Assembly (NCBI RefSeq): GCF_000142905.1
Contig: NW_013657633.1
Coordinates: forward strand, 257,803-307,816
Source of the DNA: Thecamonas trahens ATCC 50062
Taxonomy: Eukaryota > Apusozoa > Apusomonadida > Apusomonadidae
Length of the DNA stretch: 50,014 bases
Direction: 5' to 3'
Made by a program: the position numbers and the translations under genes. Every line of letters begins with the position of its first letter. Within the stretch, counting starts at the first letter, position 1. This document shows, piece after piece, positions 25,952-38,400 of this stretch. A model generated the notes under the pieces. That model made no database searches, was not told the DNA's origin, and saw only the letters and a program-made list of their open reading frames with translations.

Positions 25952-28203
25952 CTATGCGAGTGCCACGCCTTCAAACTCTGCGCCCATGGTGAGGAATGAG
26001 ACCTGGGCGTTGTGCTCAAGCTGGGCGAGTGTCTTGACGGTCGGCTTGAGGGCGTCGATGTACTTTGCGGACGATGACGGCGCTTCGACCACGTCCACCT
26101 TTTCGCCGTACTTGATCGAGCCCGGAGCGGCGTCAAGGTGCGGCAGGCGGTACTGGGCGTCCATGAACTGGATTTCCTCGGCGATGAGGTCCTCGATGGC
26201 ACCGAGGAGCGCCGGCTCGTCGTACCAGATGGTGCAGCCGCCGTCGCTGACGAGCGCAGTGTTGCTGCACTTGCCCGACCGCGAGGAGCAAGTATGGAAC
26301 CAGACACGCTCCTTAGTCGACGCCACGAGCGAGATGGCGAGACCGAGGGTGTCGGCGCGACCGACGCGGCCGACGCGGTGGACGTACTGCGCAGCCTCGT
26401 CGGGCAGCGTGTAGTTGATCACAAACGGGAGGCCCGAGATGTCGATGCCGCGCGCCGCCACGTCGGTGCAGACGAGGAAGCGAATGCTGCCGGCCTTGAA
26501 TGCTTCGAGGTTGGCCGCCCGCTTCGCGTTCATGCCCGAGTGCAGCGCAAGCGCCGCGTACTTGGACACACCCGACGCTTGCCCGCCGGCCACAACCGGC
26601 AGACTGTTGAGGTAGGCAGCAACGGTGTCGCAGTCGAGGCGGGTTCTGCAGAACACAATGGCCTGGTCCATGGCGTAGGTGTCGATGAGATCAACGAGGA
26701 TCTGCACTTTGAGCAGCTTGATGGTGTGCGAGGCGTCGGCGTCGGTCGGCCCGCCAACACGCACTCGATCCTTCTTATGGACCCGGTCGGCCTTGAACAC
26801 CGGCCGCGACTTGTCGACCCGGAGCACACGCGGGTCGATCCGCACTGCTGCATGGTGGACCGTGGCCGGCAGCAAGTCGTGGCCCTTGAGGTCGACCCAA
26901 GTCGGGTGCTGCATCAGCTCTGCGGCGAGGGTGCGGATGACTGGGGTGTGGAGCGTAGCCGAGAAGCACATGATTTGGACCCGGAGTCGGGTCAGCGGCA
27001 GCGCTGCGTACACGCTGCGAATGAATGCCGCCGTGTCACCTGCAGAGAGCAAGTCGTCGGCCTCGTCCATGACAAAGAACCGTGTCGAGGCGAGGCTCAG
27101 CGCCCCGTTCTTGAGCATCTCCTTGGCCCGCCCGGCCGTCGCCACCACAATGTCCACCCCGCGGCGCAGCCGCGCAGCCTGCTCCTTGGCGTTGCTCCCG
27201 CCGGTCAACAGGAGCGTCCGGAGCTGCGGCTCGGGCAGGTACTTGCCAAACGCGTTGATCTGCTCAACAACCTGTTCCGCCAGCTCGCGGGTCGGCTCCA
27301 GAATGAGGCAAGCAGGCGCGTGCTCGGCTTCGGCAGGCGCCACACTCCCGCCGGCGACGCGCCAGGCCGGAGGTGCGCTGTCGACCGCCACATAGCCCGA
27401 CGGCAGCGGGTGCACAAACGGCGTCGCACCAAAGTTGAACACCATCTCCGCGTTCTTGAGGACGACCGCCGGAAAGATGGCAACGCCGTCGAGCGCGGGA
27501 GGGATGTCAAACGCCGTTCCAAACAGAGTGCCGTTCTTGGAGAAGCCGACCGTCCGCTGAGTCCTGTCGAGCATGACACCGATGACGTCGCCGAGGCCAA
27601 ACGGCTCGCCGTACGGCTCAAACTTGCGCTTGTACGACTTCTTGCCCGTCCCGCCAAAGCCAAACGAGCCGGCGTCCGTACCCAGGTTGAGCGTCGCGGT
27701 CTCTGTCGCCAGCCCGACCCGGGCCAGCCCCTCGTCCGTCACCTTTGCCTCAAAGTACACCGCGCCATCCACAAAGCCACAGCTCGCCCTCGCCCCTGCC
27801 CAATTGTACGCCGCCCGCGACTGAACCGTCAGCCCGTTGTCAGCAATGGCACACGTCAGATCACGATCTTGGGTCGAGAGCACAACACTCTCAGTCGAGG
27901 ACGAACTCGCGGCCGAGCTGGCGGCTGAGCTGGGAGCCGAGGCGGCAGAGCGACCGAGAGAGACTTGGTCTGAGAGCGTCTCATGGACAATTTGAACGAC
28001 AGGCAGAGCAAAGGCACCAGTCTTGCCCGTCCCTGTCTCTGCGGCAGCCAATACGTCACCACCTCCAAGAATGAGCGGAATAGCTTCGTTCTGAACAGGG
28101 GTGGGCAGCTGCCAGCCAAGTTCCTCTACGGCGGCGATGATTTCTGGGCAGACTCCAAGCTTCTCAAACGCAGACTGACCAAGGTATATCAAAGAGATAC
28201 CAT
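25952..28203 (-). CDS. DDX1: ATP-dependent RNA helicase DDX1 (DEAD box with inserted SPRY)
   Basis: The frame covers 25952-28174. An ATG at 28203-28201 followed by a 26-nt GT-AG interval (28200-28175) gives MSAFEKLGVCPEIIAAVEEL and 741 residues, against 740 in human DDX1, whose start aligns residue for residue. Motifs: AAETGTGKT (Walker A), the SPRY domain inserted right after it (about 85-270, LARVGLATETATLNLGTDAG), EPTRELAEQ, VMDEADDLL, CFSATLHTP, AIVFCRTRLDCDTV, TDVAARGIDISGLP and YVHRVGRVGRAD. DDX1 unwinds RNA and RNA-DNA hybrids; in animals it works with the RTCB tRNA-ligase complex and in mRNA 3'-end and R-loop processing. If the mini-intron is not real, translation would have to begin at a non-ATG codon or the sequence has an error. 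Same strand as SERINC, 223 bp upstream of it. Confidence 0.95.
28175..28200 (-). other. Candidate 26-nt intron directly after the DDX1 start codon
   Basis: The interval starts GTATCT and ends TTGGTCAG. Its removal joins ATG to the family-conserved N-terminus. An added T in its TTT run would also open the frame, but would create a hydrophobic N-terminal extension unlike other DDX1 proteins. Confidence 0.5.
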
Positions 28204-28847
28204 AACGTAGTGATGTTGTGTTAGTTGTTTGTTGTCTTTGCCCTCTCCCCCCCTTCCCCCCTTCCTCCTCCCCTCCTTCCCCCCCTCCTTCCCCTCTCCC
28301 ACCACCTCATCATCTAACCAATGGAAATGCCTCAGACTCGCAATTGGAACTCGTACCATGACCAACGATTAAAGTTGAGAGGAATGGTAAAGATTTGGTA
28401 GCTATGATTAGTCTCACGTCATGCCTTGATTAATCCGCCATCCATGATGGGAGAGCAACGGCACCGAGTCGCTAGCACTCGCAGCAGGCTGAGCGAAGCA
28501 AAGCCATACTTCGATGAGAGCTCCAATGGCATCGACACAATCGGCTCTGGAGGATCGGAGACCGACCGACTGACCCATCCCACTCTGATTACGCCAATTT
28601 CTTGCATTGATCTCGGGAGCACGCGAGCTTACGATGGGCACTCATGTACACACGGGTCACCTTGCCAATCAACCCAATATGCTGGCGACAATGGCCAGCG
28701 CAGTGTTTGTGAGGACATCTCAAACCGTTGTGCTAGCAGATCGGGTGCTCGGCCGGCAACCGAGAGAGTCGTTGGGTATCGGTCACTCGACTCAAACGCG
28801 CGTTCGTTGAGACGCGGTGAAAGACTTGGCCTTGCGTCGGGGCAACC
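28204..28847. other. Intergenic divergent promoter region
   Basis: 644 bp between the DDX1 start and the putative first exon of the ankyrin giant. Plus-strand C/T-rich block at 28244-28310 (several CCCCCC runs), then mixed-composition DNA to 28847. Open frames here lack codon bias; no RNA gene seen. Confidence 0.45.
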
Positions 28848-28880
28848 ATGTCGGGTACCAACGAAGAAGTGCTTGTCAAG
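28848..28880 (+). CDS. Putative first exon of the inversin-like giant gene
   Basis: ATG in a purine context (gcaaccATG) encodes MSGTNEEVLVK and stops exactly at a GTACGC donor (28881) in phase 0. An acceptor TACTGCAG at 29523-29530 opens onto the ankyrin frame at 29531 in the same phase, giving MSGTNEEVLVKQLRRVVRK. The 650-nt intron contains the N gap and C-rich tracts, as other introns here do. If used, the ATG at 29474 is intronic and the protein is 2,974 residues. Confidence 0.45.
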
Positions 28881-29079
28881 GTACGCCCTTTACACACCAC
28901 ATACCCTCCACCTTTTACTTGCCCCTCACCGACTTTTCCCATGTCTTTATCCTCCATATCCCCCTTGCTAGCACCCGGACTGCCGCCCATGTCGCCAGTC
29001 ATATTGGTCCCTCTCGCCTCTCCCCCCTGCTCTCCCCTGCTCCCCCCTGCTCCCCCCTGCCTCCCCCCTGCCTCCCCCC

Positions 29080-29203
29080 NNNNNNNNNNNNNNNNNNNNN
29101 NNNNNNNNNNNNNNNNNNNNNNNNNNNNNNNNNNNNNNNNNNNNNNNNNNNNNNNNNNNNNNNNNNNNNNNNNNNNNNNCCCCCCCCCCCCCCCCCCCCC
29201 CCC
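29080..29203. other. Assembly gap (100 N) inside a poly-C tract
   Basis: N at 29080-29179 is flanked by CTCCCCCC units on the left and about 24 C plus (CA)n on the right. The gap therefore very likely represents homopolymer that could not be sequenced. It sits within a presumed intron. Confidence 0.95.
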
Positions 29204-29473
29204 CACACACACACAGCCATCTCTCACCCAGCAATGATGACGAAATCAACGACGACGACAACAACAATGGTGATGACAATGATGATGCCAACGACAACAA
29301 TGACAACAACACGACAATGGCGACGATGATGATGGCGGTCGTGATGCTGCTGCTGGCCGCTAACACTCTCCATGTCGACTCGTCGCCGCTGCTGGCGTTG
29401 TTGTCAATCGGAAATCGGAATTAATCGATGATGATGGGGGGGGGGTTGCGGTCGTTGTTGGACACGATGGACG

Positions 29474-32400
29474 ATGGCTGATGCCGCGGTTGCTCCGCGT
29501 CATGAACCGACTGCGACGGCTGTACTGCAGCAACTCCGCCGAGTCGTCCGCAAACTCCTCACTGTCAAGCTCTTTCAAAAGGGCACACACTTTCTACAGC
29601 TTGGCGTCCATGTTGACATCAACGAGCGGCCCGAGGGTGGGGATGGGCAAGAGTCGAGCGCGCTCGACCTCGCCTGGGCCGCCTTTGCTGGCAATCTTGA
29701 CGACATCACCGAGCTGGTGACCGAGGCGAGCGTCGACATTAACGGCCGCGACGCCCGTGGCCGCACTCCGCTCCACTGGGCCTGCGTCCAGTCCAAGCCC
29801 GAGGTCCTACAATGGATGCTCGAGGCTGGCGCTGAGTTTGAGGTCGCCGACACAGTCGATTTCACGCCGCTCATGCTGGCGTCCATGCACGGCAACGTCG
29901 ACGCAGTCAAGCTCCTGCTAGCTGCCGGCACAGACCCGACGCGGACCGACCAGGAGGGCTTCTCCGCCCTCCACTGGGCCACTTCCCAGGCGCACTCGGA
30001 CATCATCCCGCTGCTCATTGCTGCCGGCGCAGACGTCAACGAGCGTGACTCCAAGAACCGGACCTCGCTCATGATTGCTGCAGGCAGCGGCAAAGTCCGT
30101 ACCATGATGCGGCTCCTCGAGGCTGACGCCGACCCCGCCATGGTCGACGCCGAGGGCCACACTGCGCTTCACTGGGCCGTGGGCAACAACCACTCGGCAC
30201 TTGTTGAGAAGCTCGCCCGCAAGTTCCCCGACATTGTCAATGTGGCCAACGACCAAGGCAACACTCCGCTGCACTTTGCCGCCTATGAGGGTTACCTCGC
30301 CTGCGTCTCGGTCCTCGTCAAGGCCGGCGCCAACCCGGCGAAGGCAAACGTCGAGCAGTGCACTCCGCTTCACTGGGCCGCCGCCACAGGCCGTACCCGG
30401 ATCTGCGAGATCCTCTGCTCCGCCAACGCATCCATCAACGCTGTCGACGTCGACGGGCGCACCGCTCTCCAAGAGGCTGCCCTCAATGAGCACTACCCGA
30501 CCTGTAAGATCCTGCTTGACGGTGGCGCCGATCCCAACGTTGCCGACCCCCAGGGGCGTACAGTCCTCCACTTTATGGGCGCGTCCGGCGACGTCCGCAC
30601 CATCAAGCTCTTTGTCGCCTCGGGCGCAGACGTCGACGCTCGCGACGCCGGCGGCGGCACCGCACTCCACTGCGCCGCCTTTGCCGGACAGCTCGATGCC
30701 ATGAAGCGCCTCGTCGCGGCAAAGGCCGAGACCAACGTGGCCGACGCCGGCAAGCGCACCCCACTGCACTGGGCGGCGTATCGCGGCTCCGAGAAGGCCG
30801 TTGCGCTGCTTCTTCTCCGCGGCTCGGCAAAGGTCAACCCGCTTGACGACCAGTTCAAAACCCCGCTCGACTACTGCCTCTCCGAGGATTCTGAGGGCAC
30901 GGCAGAGCTCGCCACCAAGATGCGCAACCAGGGCGCGCGGACAGGGTCCGAGATTGCCACTCTGGCTGCGGTCACCATTCAGGCGGCCTGGCGCGGCCAC
31001 GCAACACGCACCCACCTTGCCGCCACCGCCGCCACCGCCGACTCGGCTTCGGTCTCAGCCTCGGCGTCGGCTGATCTTGACGCTTCTGACGCATCCATGG
31101 AGCTGCGCTCGTCGGCTGCCGCCGCCTTCCAGTCGGCTGCTGCGCTATCCATCTGCGACGCGTCCGGCCCGCTCTCCGACGTTGGCTCGGCTAGCCAAGC
31201 CACTTCCCAAGCCGCCTCGAGCGACGACGTCCTACCTGAGCCCGCCAGCGAGGGGGCTCCCACCGCAGAGCACTCCTTGAGTGACACCGACAGCGATGCT
31301 GCCGACGGCGATGCTGCCGACAGCGACACCGGCACCGAGTCGCTGCGTGAGCCCCAGACCGAGCCGGCGACTGACGACGAGCTCGTCGCCGCCTATGATG
31401 ACTTTCTTGCCGCTGTTGTCAGCACCGATCCCAAGCAAAGCGTCGAAGAGCTTCTCGAGTTTGACGGCGTGGCTACGGTGGTCGAAGCGCTTCGGGCCCG
31501 TGGCAAATCTGCTGCAGCTGATGCGCTGCTGTCGACTTCCTCGATCTCCGAGCTTGAAGCCGCCATGCTCGCGGCTGTCGAACCGCTTGTTCAGCCTCAG
31601 CTCACCCCTGATGCCTTTGCTTCTGCTCCTTCCGCCCGTCGCCGCGAGCTTGCCCGCGTGCTTGCCAGCAAGCTGGCGAGCGCAGGCTATGCCGACGCGG
31701 CAGGAGCTCTCGCCGAGCAGATCGGAGAAGACGATACCGATGGCGAGTCACCCGAGCTCGAGGTTGCGTTTGAGGCCGGCCTCCTCGCACTTGACGGCGC
31801 TGTGCCCGCAGCGCAGGAGCTCGACGTCAGATTCTTTCGCGCTGCCGGGCGGCTCCGCAAGCCGACAGCCGAGGCTGCAGCCAGTGACGCAGCTGCCCTC
31901 GCGGAGAGTGGGCGCGGCATTGTGGCGCGACTCGCACTCGCAGGCGAGTGCGAGGGCGCGGCAGACCTACGCGCTACCCTCGACGTCATTGAGACGACGA
32001 AAGACGCGCTTACTGAGCTCGATGACTCCGCTTCTTCCGATGGCCTAGCCGCGCTCCTCGCTACCCTCCGTGGGCAAGTCAACGAGGCGGTGGACATTGT
32101 CGACGCCTTTGGAGGCGTCTACTACCGCAACAACCTGAGTGCCCCGGACGCCGCTGGACGAGTCTTCCCGCGCGTTGCGGCACGACTTGCGCTCGCCACA
32201 CCGGACGAGCTGCATGATGCACCGCTCGATGCCCGACTCCGACGGGCTGTCCGGGTTGCTCAGGACGAGCTCGCTGGCGAGGCGGACGACCTGGTGGAGC
32301 AGCTCGACGACGCTCTTGCTGACGTGGACATGGCCTACGCTCACATCCTGAGCGGGGAGAGCCCGAGCGAGAGCGAGGGCGACCTCCACGACGCGCTGGG

Positions 32401-35400
32401 CCGCCTGGTAGCAGCAATGGAGGATGCCGAGGCGTGCATCGGCAAGCCGAGCGACACCGAGGCCGCACCCGAATCCACCAGCGAGCTCCTCTGCGCCCTG
32501 CTGGCAGACAGGACGACGTCACCCGAGGCCGTCCTCACACTGCGCGACGCGGTGCTTGGGCTGGCAAGCTCGCTTTCCCCACAATCTGACGCTGCGAGCG
32601 CACTGCGCGCTACTATGACCCGCCTGTTGGCGGCGGCCGATGCGGCGGCCGAGTCCGGCGTGCCGTTTGTCGAGAACGCAGCAGCACAACTTGTTGAACT
32701 TCATCGGCTGAGCCATGTGGCGGCCGCCGAGCGGGAGATGACGCTTGGTCTACCACCGCAAGAGGTGCGAGCCCGGTACTTTGGGCTATCGCCGAGCAAC
32801 GGCGCAAGCACCGACGCGCTTGTAGGTGCGCTCATCGGCCAGCTGGACAACCTTGCCCGTGTCTCGGGCAACGACGCAGCGCGGGAGGTTGGAAGCGTGC
32901 TTGAAGGAGCAGTGCGAGAGCTTGCCCAAGCGGAGAAGAGTGGAAACGTCGAGGCGCGAGCTAAGGCCAAGACTCGACTCGACGCCAAGATGATGCAGGC
33001 GGCCATGGTGTGCGCCGACGACGTGCCGAGGGTGGAAGCCATGTCGACCGAGAAGCTACTGAGCTCGCTCACCAATGCCCGCGCGCTGATGGCCGGCCAG
33101 TGGAGCATCGACCAAGTCACTGAGGCCTCCGCGCAGGTCCGCAACACCGTTGCGATTGTCTCTGCGCTTGTTGAGTCACAAGCTCAGGGTCGTACCGAGT
33201 TTGAGCGGCTGGCGGAGCTAGAGTCCTCTACGTCACGGCTCGACGCGGCGGTGGACGCGCTGAGTCACTCGGCGCCTGAAGACGTGCCACATGCAGTCAA
33301 CATGACTGCGCTCGCGCTCGATGCTGTCCAGGACCAAGTCCAGGCCGCGTTTATGGCACTCTCGGGAGGTCCGCTGCCACCGGATCGGGCTCTCTCGGTC
33401 TTTCTCCGTGGGTCCGGCGACGGCGGCGCCCCAGCTGACGCACTGCATGCTGCGCTCTCGCTCGCCGATGCTATGTCGTCATCACGGGCCGACGCACGGA
33501 CAGGGAGCCAGCGGATCCGACGTGCGCTGGCCATGGTTGCTGCCGGACACCACGAGGGCCACAGCGAGCTGGCGGTTGCGGTTCGCGAGGGCGCACTCAC
33601 CATGCGCGCTGGCGCGATGGACGCGCCAGTGGTCTCGGGCGTGGCGTCGCGGCTGACGGCGACGCTGACCAGCTCGAGCAGCTCGATCCAGGACCGGGCA
33701 CGTGCGTCGAGCACGCTTGTGGCTGCGCTTGCCTCGCTGGAGCACCACCTGGAGGCGTCTGCAACGAGCGGATTCTCGACGGGAGATGCGAGCGCGGCAC
33801 ACTGCGCTGTCCGCGAGGCCGGCGTTCTTCTGGCGTCGACCGCTGTCCGCAACCCGGTCTCGGACTCGGTAGTTGCGCAGGTCGACGCGGCGGTGGCAAG
33901 CGCACTGACAGCGCTCGGTGACCTCCCACACGGCATGCCGCTCGGCGAGGCGTACGCCACCATAGAGTACGGGACCGGACGGCTGTTTGTGGCGGGTGGG
34001 CAGATGTCGCATGTGCCAGCGTCAGGCGAGGTTGTGGGCAGCATCGAGTCGGCGGTGCGGTCAGTGATGCAGGCACTGTCGACGTCGGACGCTGGCGCTG
34101 CGAGCGCCGTCCGGCGTGAGCTAGCGGTTGCGCTGCGCATGTTTTCGGCAGCGGCCAGCCCAGGCAGCGGCAAGTCTGAGGCCGAAATGGTGTTGGAGAC
34201 ACTGGAGCAGCTGGAGCACTCTGTGGTCAAGGCCGTGACCGGTCTGCACATGCAGCGGTGGCCTGGTGACACCAGCATGAGTGCGGAGGAGCTGATGGCG
34301 CTCCTCTCACGAGCGCTGTGTGTCATGCACGCACAGAGCCAGCTCGGGCCCAAGGGTTCAGGCAAGCACGCCTGGACGGATCCGGATGTTGTGGTTGGGA
34401 TGCGACTGGGAGTGCGGCTGCTGGCGCGATCGATGGAGGAGTCAGGCCTCCGGCCAGACAGCGTTCTCAAGGCGATGCGAAAGATCAACGCTGCGCTTGG
34501 AGCGCTGGTCGCCGGTGGCGGCTCGCTCTCGGGTCGCGAGTCGCGAGTGTGGCGCGAGTTCCGCCACTTGCGTGCGGCGCTGTTGCGGGCGCTGTTTGAG
34601 GCACGCCCAGGGCGGCGAGTCGGTGAGCCCGAAGGCTCGTCGGCCGAGCTCTCGGCCCTGCCTGCGATGTGGGAGCAGGTGCGTGCGGGCGCGGCGACGG
34701 TGCCGTCGCTGGTGAGCGTGTCGTTGGATGGGCTGGCGACCAAAGTGGTGCTCCTGCTGGAGGGCTTTCTCTCTGCACGCGATGCGGACTCGCTCCTTGT
34801 ATCACCGCTCGACGACGCGCTGGCGCAGTTCCAAACCGAGTACGGCATGGTGGTGCTGCGGGCGGTGCCGGACGTGCAGCCGCGGCCGCGGGTGGATGCT
34901 GCGCTTGGCCATCTTTCGCAGCTGGTGCACATGGCGCTGGACAAGCTGGTGGCTGCACCGCTTCCGCTCCACGCTGTGGAGGAGGTGTGGCACACGGGGT
35001 CCGGCAACCGCGGGAGCGCGGCGTCACTACAGGAGGCCGAGGCTATCATGGAGACGCTGGGACCGTTCTCGGCCGGGTCGTCGGCTGCGGAGCTGAACGA
35101 GGCATACGCTGCACTGCGCGAGGCGCCGAGCTCAGAGGACGCCATTAACGTGTTTGACGCCGCGGTGGCCGACCGAATGGCGGCAGTGCGGCTGCTCTCA
35201 GTCTCGCAGCTCGAGGCCGGGTACGCAGCCGGGCGCGAGGCGCTCGAGGCAGCTGATGGGCCGCTGGAGTATGTGATGGGCGAGAAGCTGAAGCGCGCGG
35301 TGCAGGGCATGGCCATGCGGCTGGCCGACGCCGCACCGCGGCAAGGCGATGACTTTGCCGACGCGCTATGCGGGCTGGAGGCTGCCGAAGCTGCACTGGA

Positions 35401-38400
35401 GGGCTCGCTGCAGACCGGTGGAGCACGAACCGAGGTAGACGCGGCACTGCGGGCACTGGATGGCGCGTTTGTACAGGCTGTGGCGGTTTTCTCGCCGTTT
35501 GGCCACGTTTCGTCGTCGTCGTCGTCGCTCTGGCACATGCAAGACCGGATGGAGGCGATGAGTGCGCTGGCTGTGTCCGGCGAGCTGGGAGCGAACCCGA
35601 AGCACGCGGGCGTGGCGGCCGACGAGGCCGAGGAGCTCTCAGTTCAGCTTGGCAAGCTCCTGCCCGAGACCGATGTCGGACGAGCACTGGCGGCCGAGCT
35701 GCAGGCGCAGTCGGAGCTTGTGGCGTCTGCGCTCCGGTTGGGCTCACTGGCGCCGTCGGAAATGCGGAGCGCGGTGGGCGGGCTTGACGCTTCGGTCCAC
35801 CGCGCGGTGAGCTTGCTGCGGTCAGACGGTGCGTCTGCGACGTCAGCAGAAGCACTGGCCTTTGAGGTCTCTGCAGCGTGCTCGCAAGTCCAGGGCGCCC
35901 TTGCTGCGGCAGGCGATGCAGAGACGACGTCGAGCGATACAGCGGGCTTGCTCGAGGCGGTTGAGAGCGGGCTGGAGGAGGTGGCTCGGGTGGTGGATGC
36001 GCTCGAGTCTGAAGGCGCAGGTGGGAGCGGGGAGCTCTCTGCGCAAGTTGTGCGAGTCCGCGCTGCTGCGCGCGATGCCGACGGCGGCGAGCTGGTGGCG
36101 CGTGTCGAGGCGGCCGGGTGGCGCGAGGTTCGCGGTGCGGTGGAGGCCGCGGTCGGCGAGATCGGGCGGCGGCTAGACGCGGCGCGCGTGGAGGAGATCG
36201 GAAGTCAGCTGGAGAGCATTGTTGCCGAGGCTGTGTCGCGGACCGAGCGCGTGGTCGAGGCCGAGTGGCGCGGGATGGATGTGGTGGAGGCGCAGGTGCG
36301 CAGCTTGAGCGAGTCGTGCCAGGCGCTGACAGCGTTTGCCGAGACGCACGCGCCGCGTGAGGCCGCCGAGGACACGGCGGCGGCGGTGGCGGCACTCCGT
36401 CAGGCTGTGAGCGAGGTGAGCGCGAGCGTGGCGGCGGGCGCGGCGCAACCTGGACAGCCATCGCGACCTGGAGTCAAGGGCATGCAGCGGCCGGAGCAAG
36501 CCAAGGTCTTTCTCGCGCTGTCCGAGGTCCGCGAAGCGACGCGCAGCGTGCGGAATGAGATGGTGGCTTCCGACAGAAGCGAGTCGACGCTTCTGGATGC
36601 GCTGCTCCGCTGCACGCGGCTGGAGCAGGATGCGCTCGACGCGGTGGCTTGCGAGAGTGAGGAGGCCGGTGTGGCTGTGGGCGCCTACGCTACGGCGCTC
36701 GAGTGCGTGGCCAACTCGGGCGCGGTGTCGTCTGCGGCGAGCGCGGCGCTCCTGGAGACTGCATCGACGCTGCGGAGCGGGGTTGCGGGCGATGGCGATG
36801 CAGCCGAGGCGCAGTCACGGGTAGCTGCGGCACTGGAGCATGCTGGCGCGGTGGTTGCGCGGACCGTGGGCGCTGCGGTTGTGGCGCGGCAAATGGCCGG
36901 CGCTGTAGCGCGGGTCAAGGCGGCCAAGCACCAGGTGGCAGCCGAGATGAACGCCGGCGGGCAGCGGCGGCCGCTGAGCCTGGAGCGACTTCTCCGGGCT
37001 GCGGATCGGACTAACGAGGCGCTGACTGCGGTGAGCGTGGCGGCAGCGACCGAAGTGGCCGCAAGCAGTGCCGCGCTGGACGCCAGCGAGCGAGTGAGCA
37101 TGATCGATGACGGGGCGTTGCGCAAGGCGCGGACGCGACTGGCGGCGGCGACTGCGGCTGCGCAGTTAGCGGCCGGCTCGCACGCGCTGCCAAGCTCGAA
37201 GAAGGTCCAGGCTGTGGCGTCGCAGCTCGGACAGGCACAACGCGCAGTGCTCGCGCTGTTGGATAGTCAGCTCAAGTCTGCAAGCGAGGACGTGGCGCTT
37301 TCGTCAATCGAGGCACAGGCGGAGATGTGCGAGCAGGGCGCGTTGTCTGGACTCTCTGCCAGCAACCTGCATCAAGCGACGGCATGTGCGAGCGGGCTCT
37401 CCGGATGCGTGGCGGAGCTTGTGGCGCGGCTGCAGGCGCTCGAGGTGCCGATGGCTCCCGCGACGGCGGACAAGATTGCTGGAAAAAAGGTGGAGCTGGT
37501 GCAGTCTGCCCACGAGCTTGCGGACGCGACGCGGTCGCTGGAAAGCATTGCCCGCGAGACACCGAGTGAGAGCTCTGGACAGGAGCACAAGCACAAGGTG
37601 GTGGTGGCGAGCAAGCGGCTGTCGAACGCAGTGACGCACGCGATGACACTTTCCCACGAGGCGCTTGTGGGGCTGCGTGCGCGCGAGTCTGCGCGTGCGC
37701 AGGCGCGGGCAGCGGCGCGCAAGCGGGCGCGTGCGGCGCGTCAGGCGTTCTTTGCGGCACGGCTGGCGCACTACGCAGCGCTCTCGCCATCACCGGTGGC
37801 AAGCCGCGACGGCGAAAGCGGCAAGACGAAGCGGCAGAGCCGGGTTGGGGCATCGCCGCGGACGCGGCGGCTTCGCTACGTGCGGGCCAAGGCGTCGCCT
37901 GGTGCGGAAAGGCTTTCGCCGCGTGCGCCTGCGCTGTCGCGGGCGCGGATGGTGGCCAAGGCGCGTGCGCTGCGTGCGCGCGAGAAGCGATGGGTCGGCG
38001 TGGGCAGCTCGAGCTCGCCGCGTGCCGGTGCGCGCGTTTACGAGGAGGTGCGGTCTGAGCGGCTGCCTCGTACGGTGTATCGCGACGGCATGGGCGTGAC
38101 AGGTTACGGGCTGACCGAGGAGGAGCGGTTGGAGACTGTGGACGACGCAGAGATGCGGGCGCGTGTGCGGGCTGGGCGCGAGGCCGAGCGGGCTGCGCGG
38201 CGCGAGCTGACGCGGAGCATGCGGAGCAAGCTGAGCGACGGGCGGCGGCGGGCGCGGGAGGCGCACGAGTCCGAGGCGCGGGCCAATCGCGAGGCGATCA
38301 AGCGCGAGGAGGAGCGGCTGCGGGCAAAGGCCAAGGCGGCGCGGGAGGAGGAGCTTGAGCGGAAGCGCAAGAAGATCTGGCAGCGGCGAATGGCTGCGCG

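Noticed and set aside
26138-27928. Long plus-strand open frame (about 596 codons) opposite DDX1
   Set aside because: GC-rich antisense of a conserved helicase; open because G/C third positions remove stops. The translation is Arg/His-rich and matches nothing.
28426-28971. Plus-strand frame of about 180 codons upstream of the ankyrin gene
   Set aside because: No codon bias, runs into C/T-rich intronic sequence, and overlaps a better-supported short exon in another frame.
29215-29430. Asn/Asp-rich frame after the second gap as a separate exon
   Set aside because: Trinucleotide-repeat composition, needs a frame break, and sits in the presumed intron of the ankyrin gene.
33265-35538. Minus-strand open frame of about 757 codons inside the ankyrin giant
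   Set aside because: Ser/Ala/Arg-rich shadow in a fixed register to the real frame.
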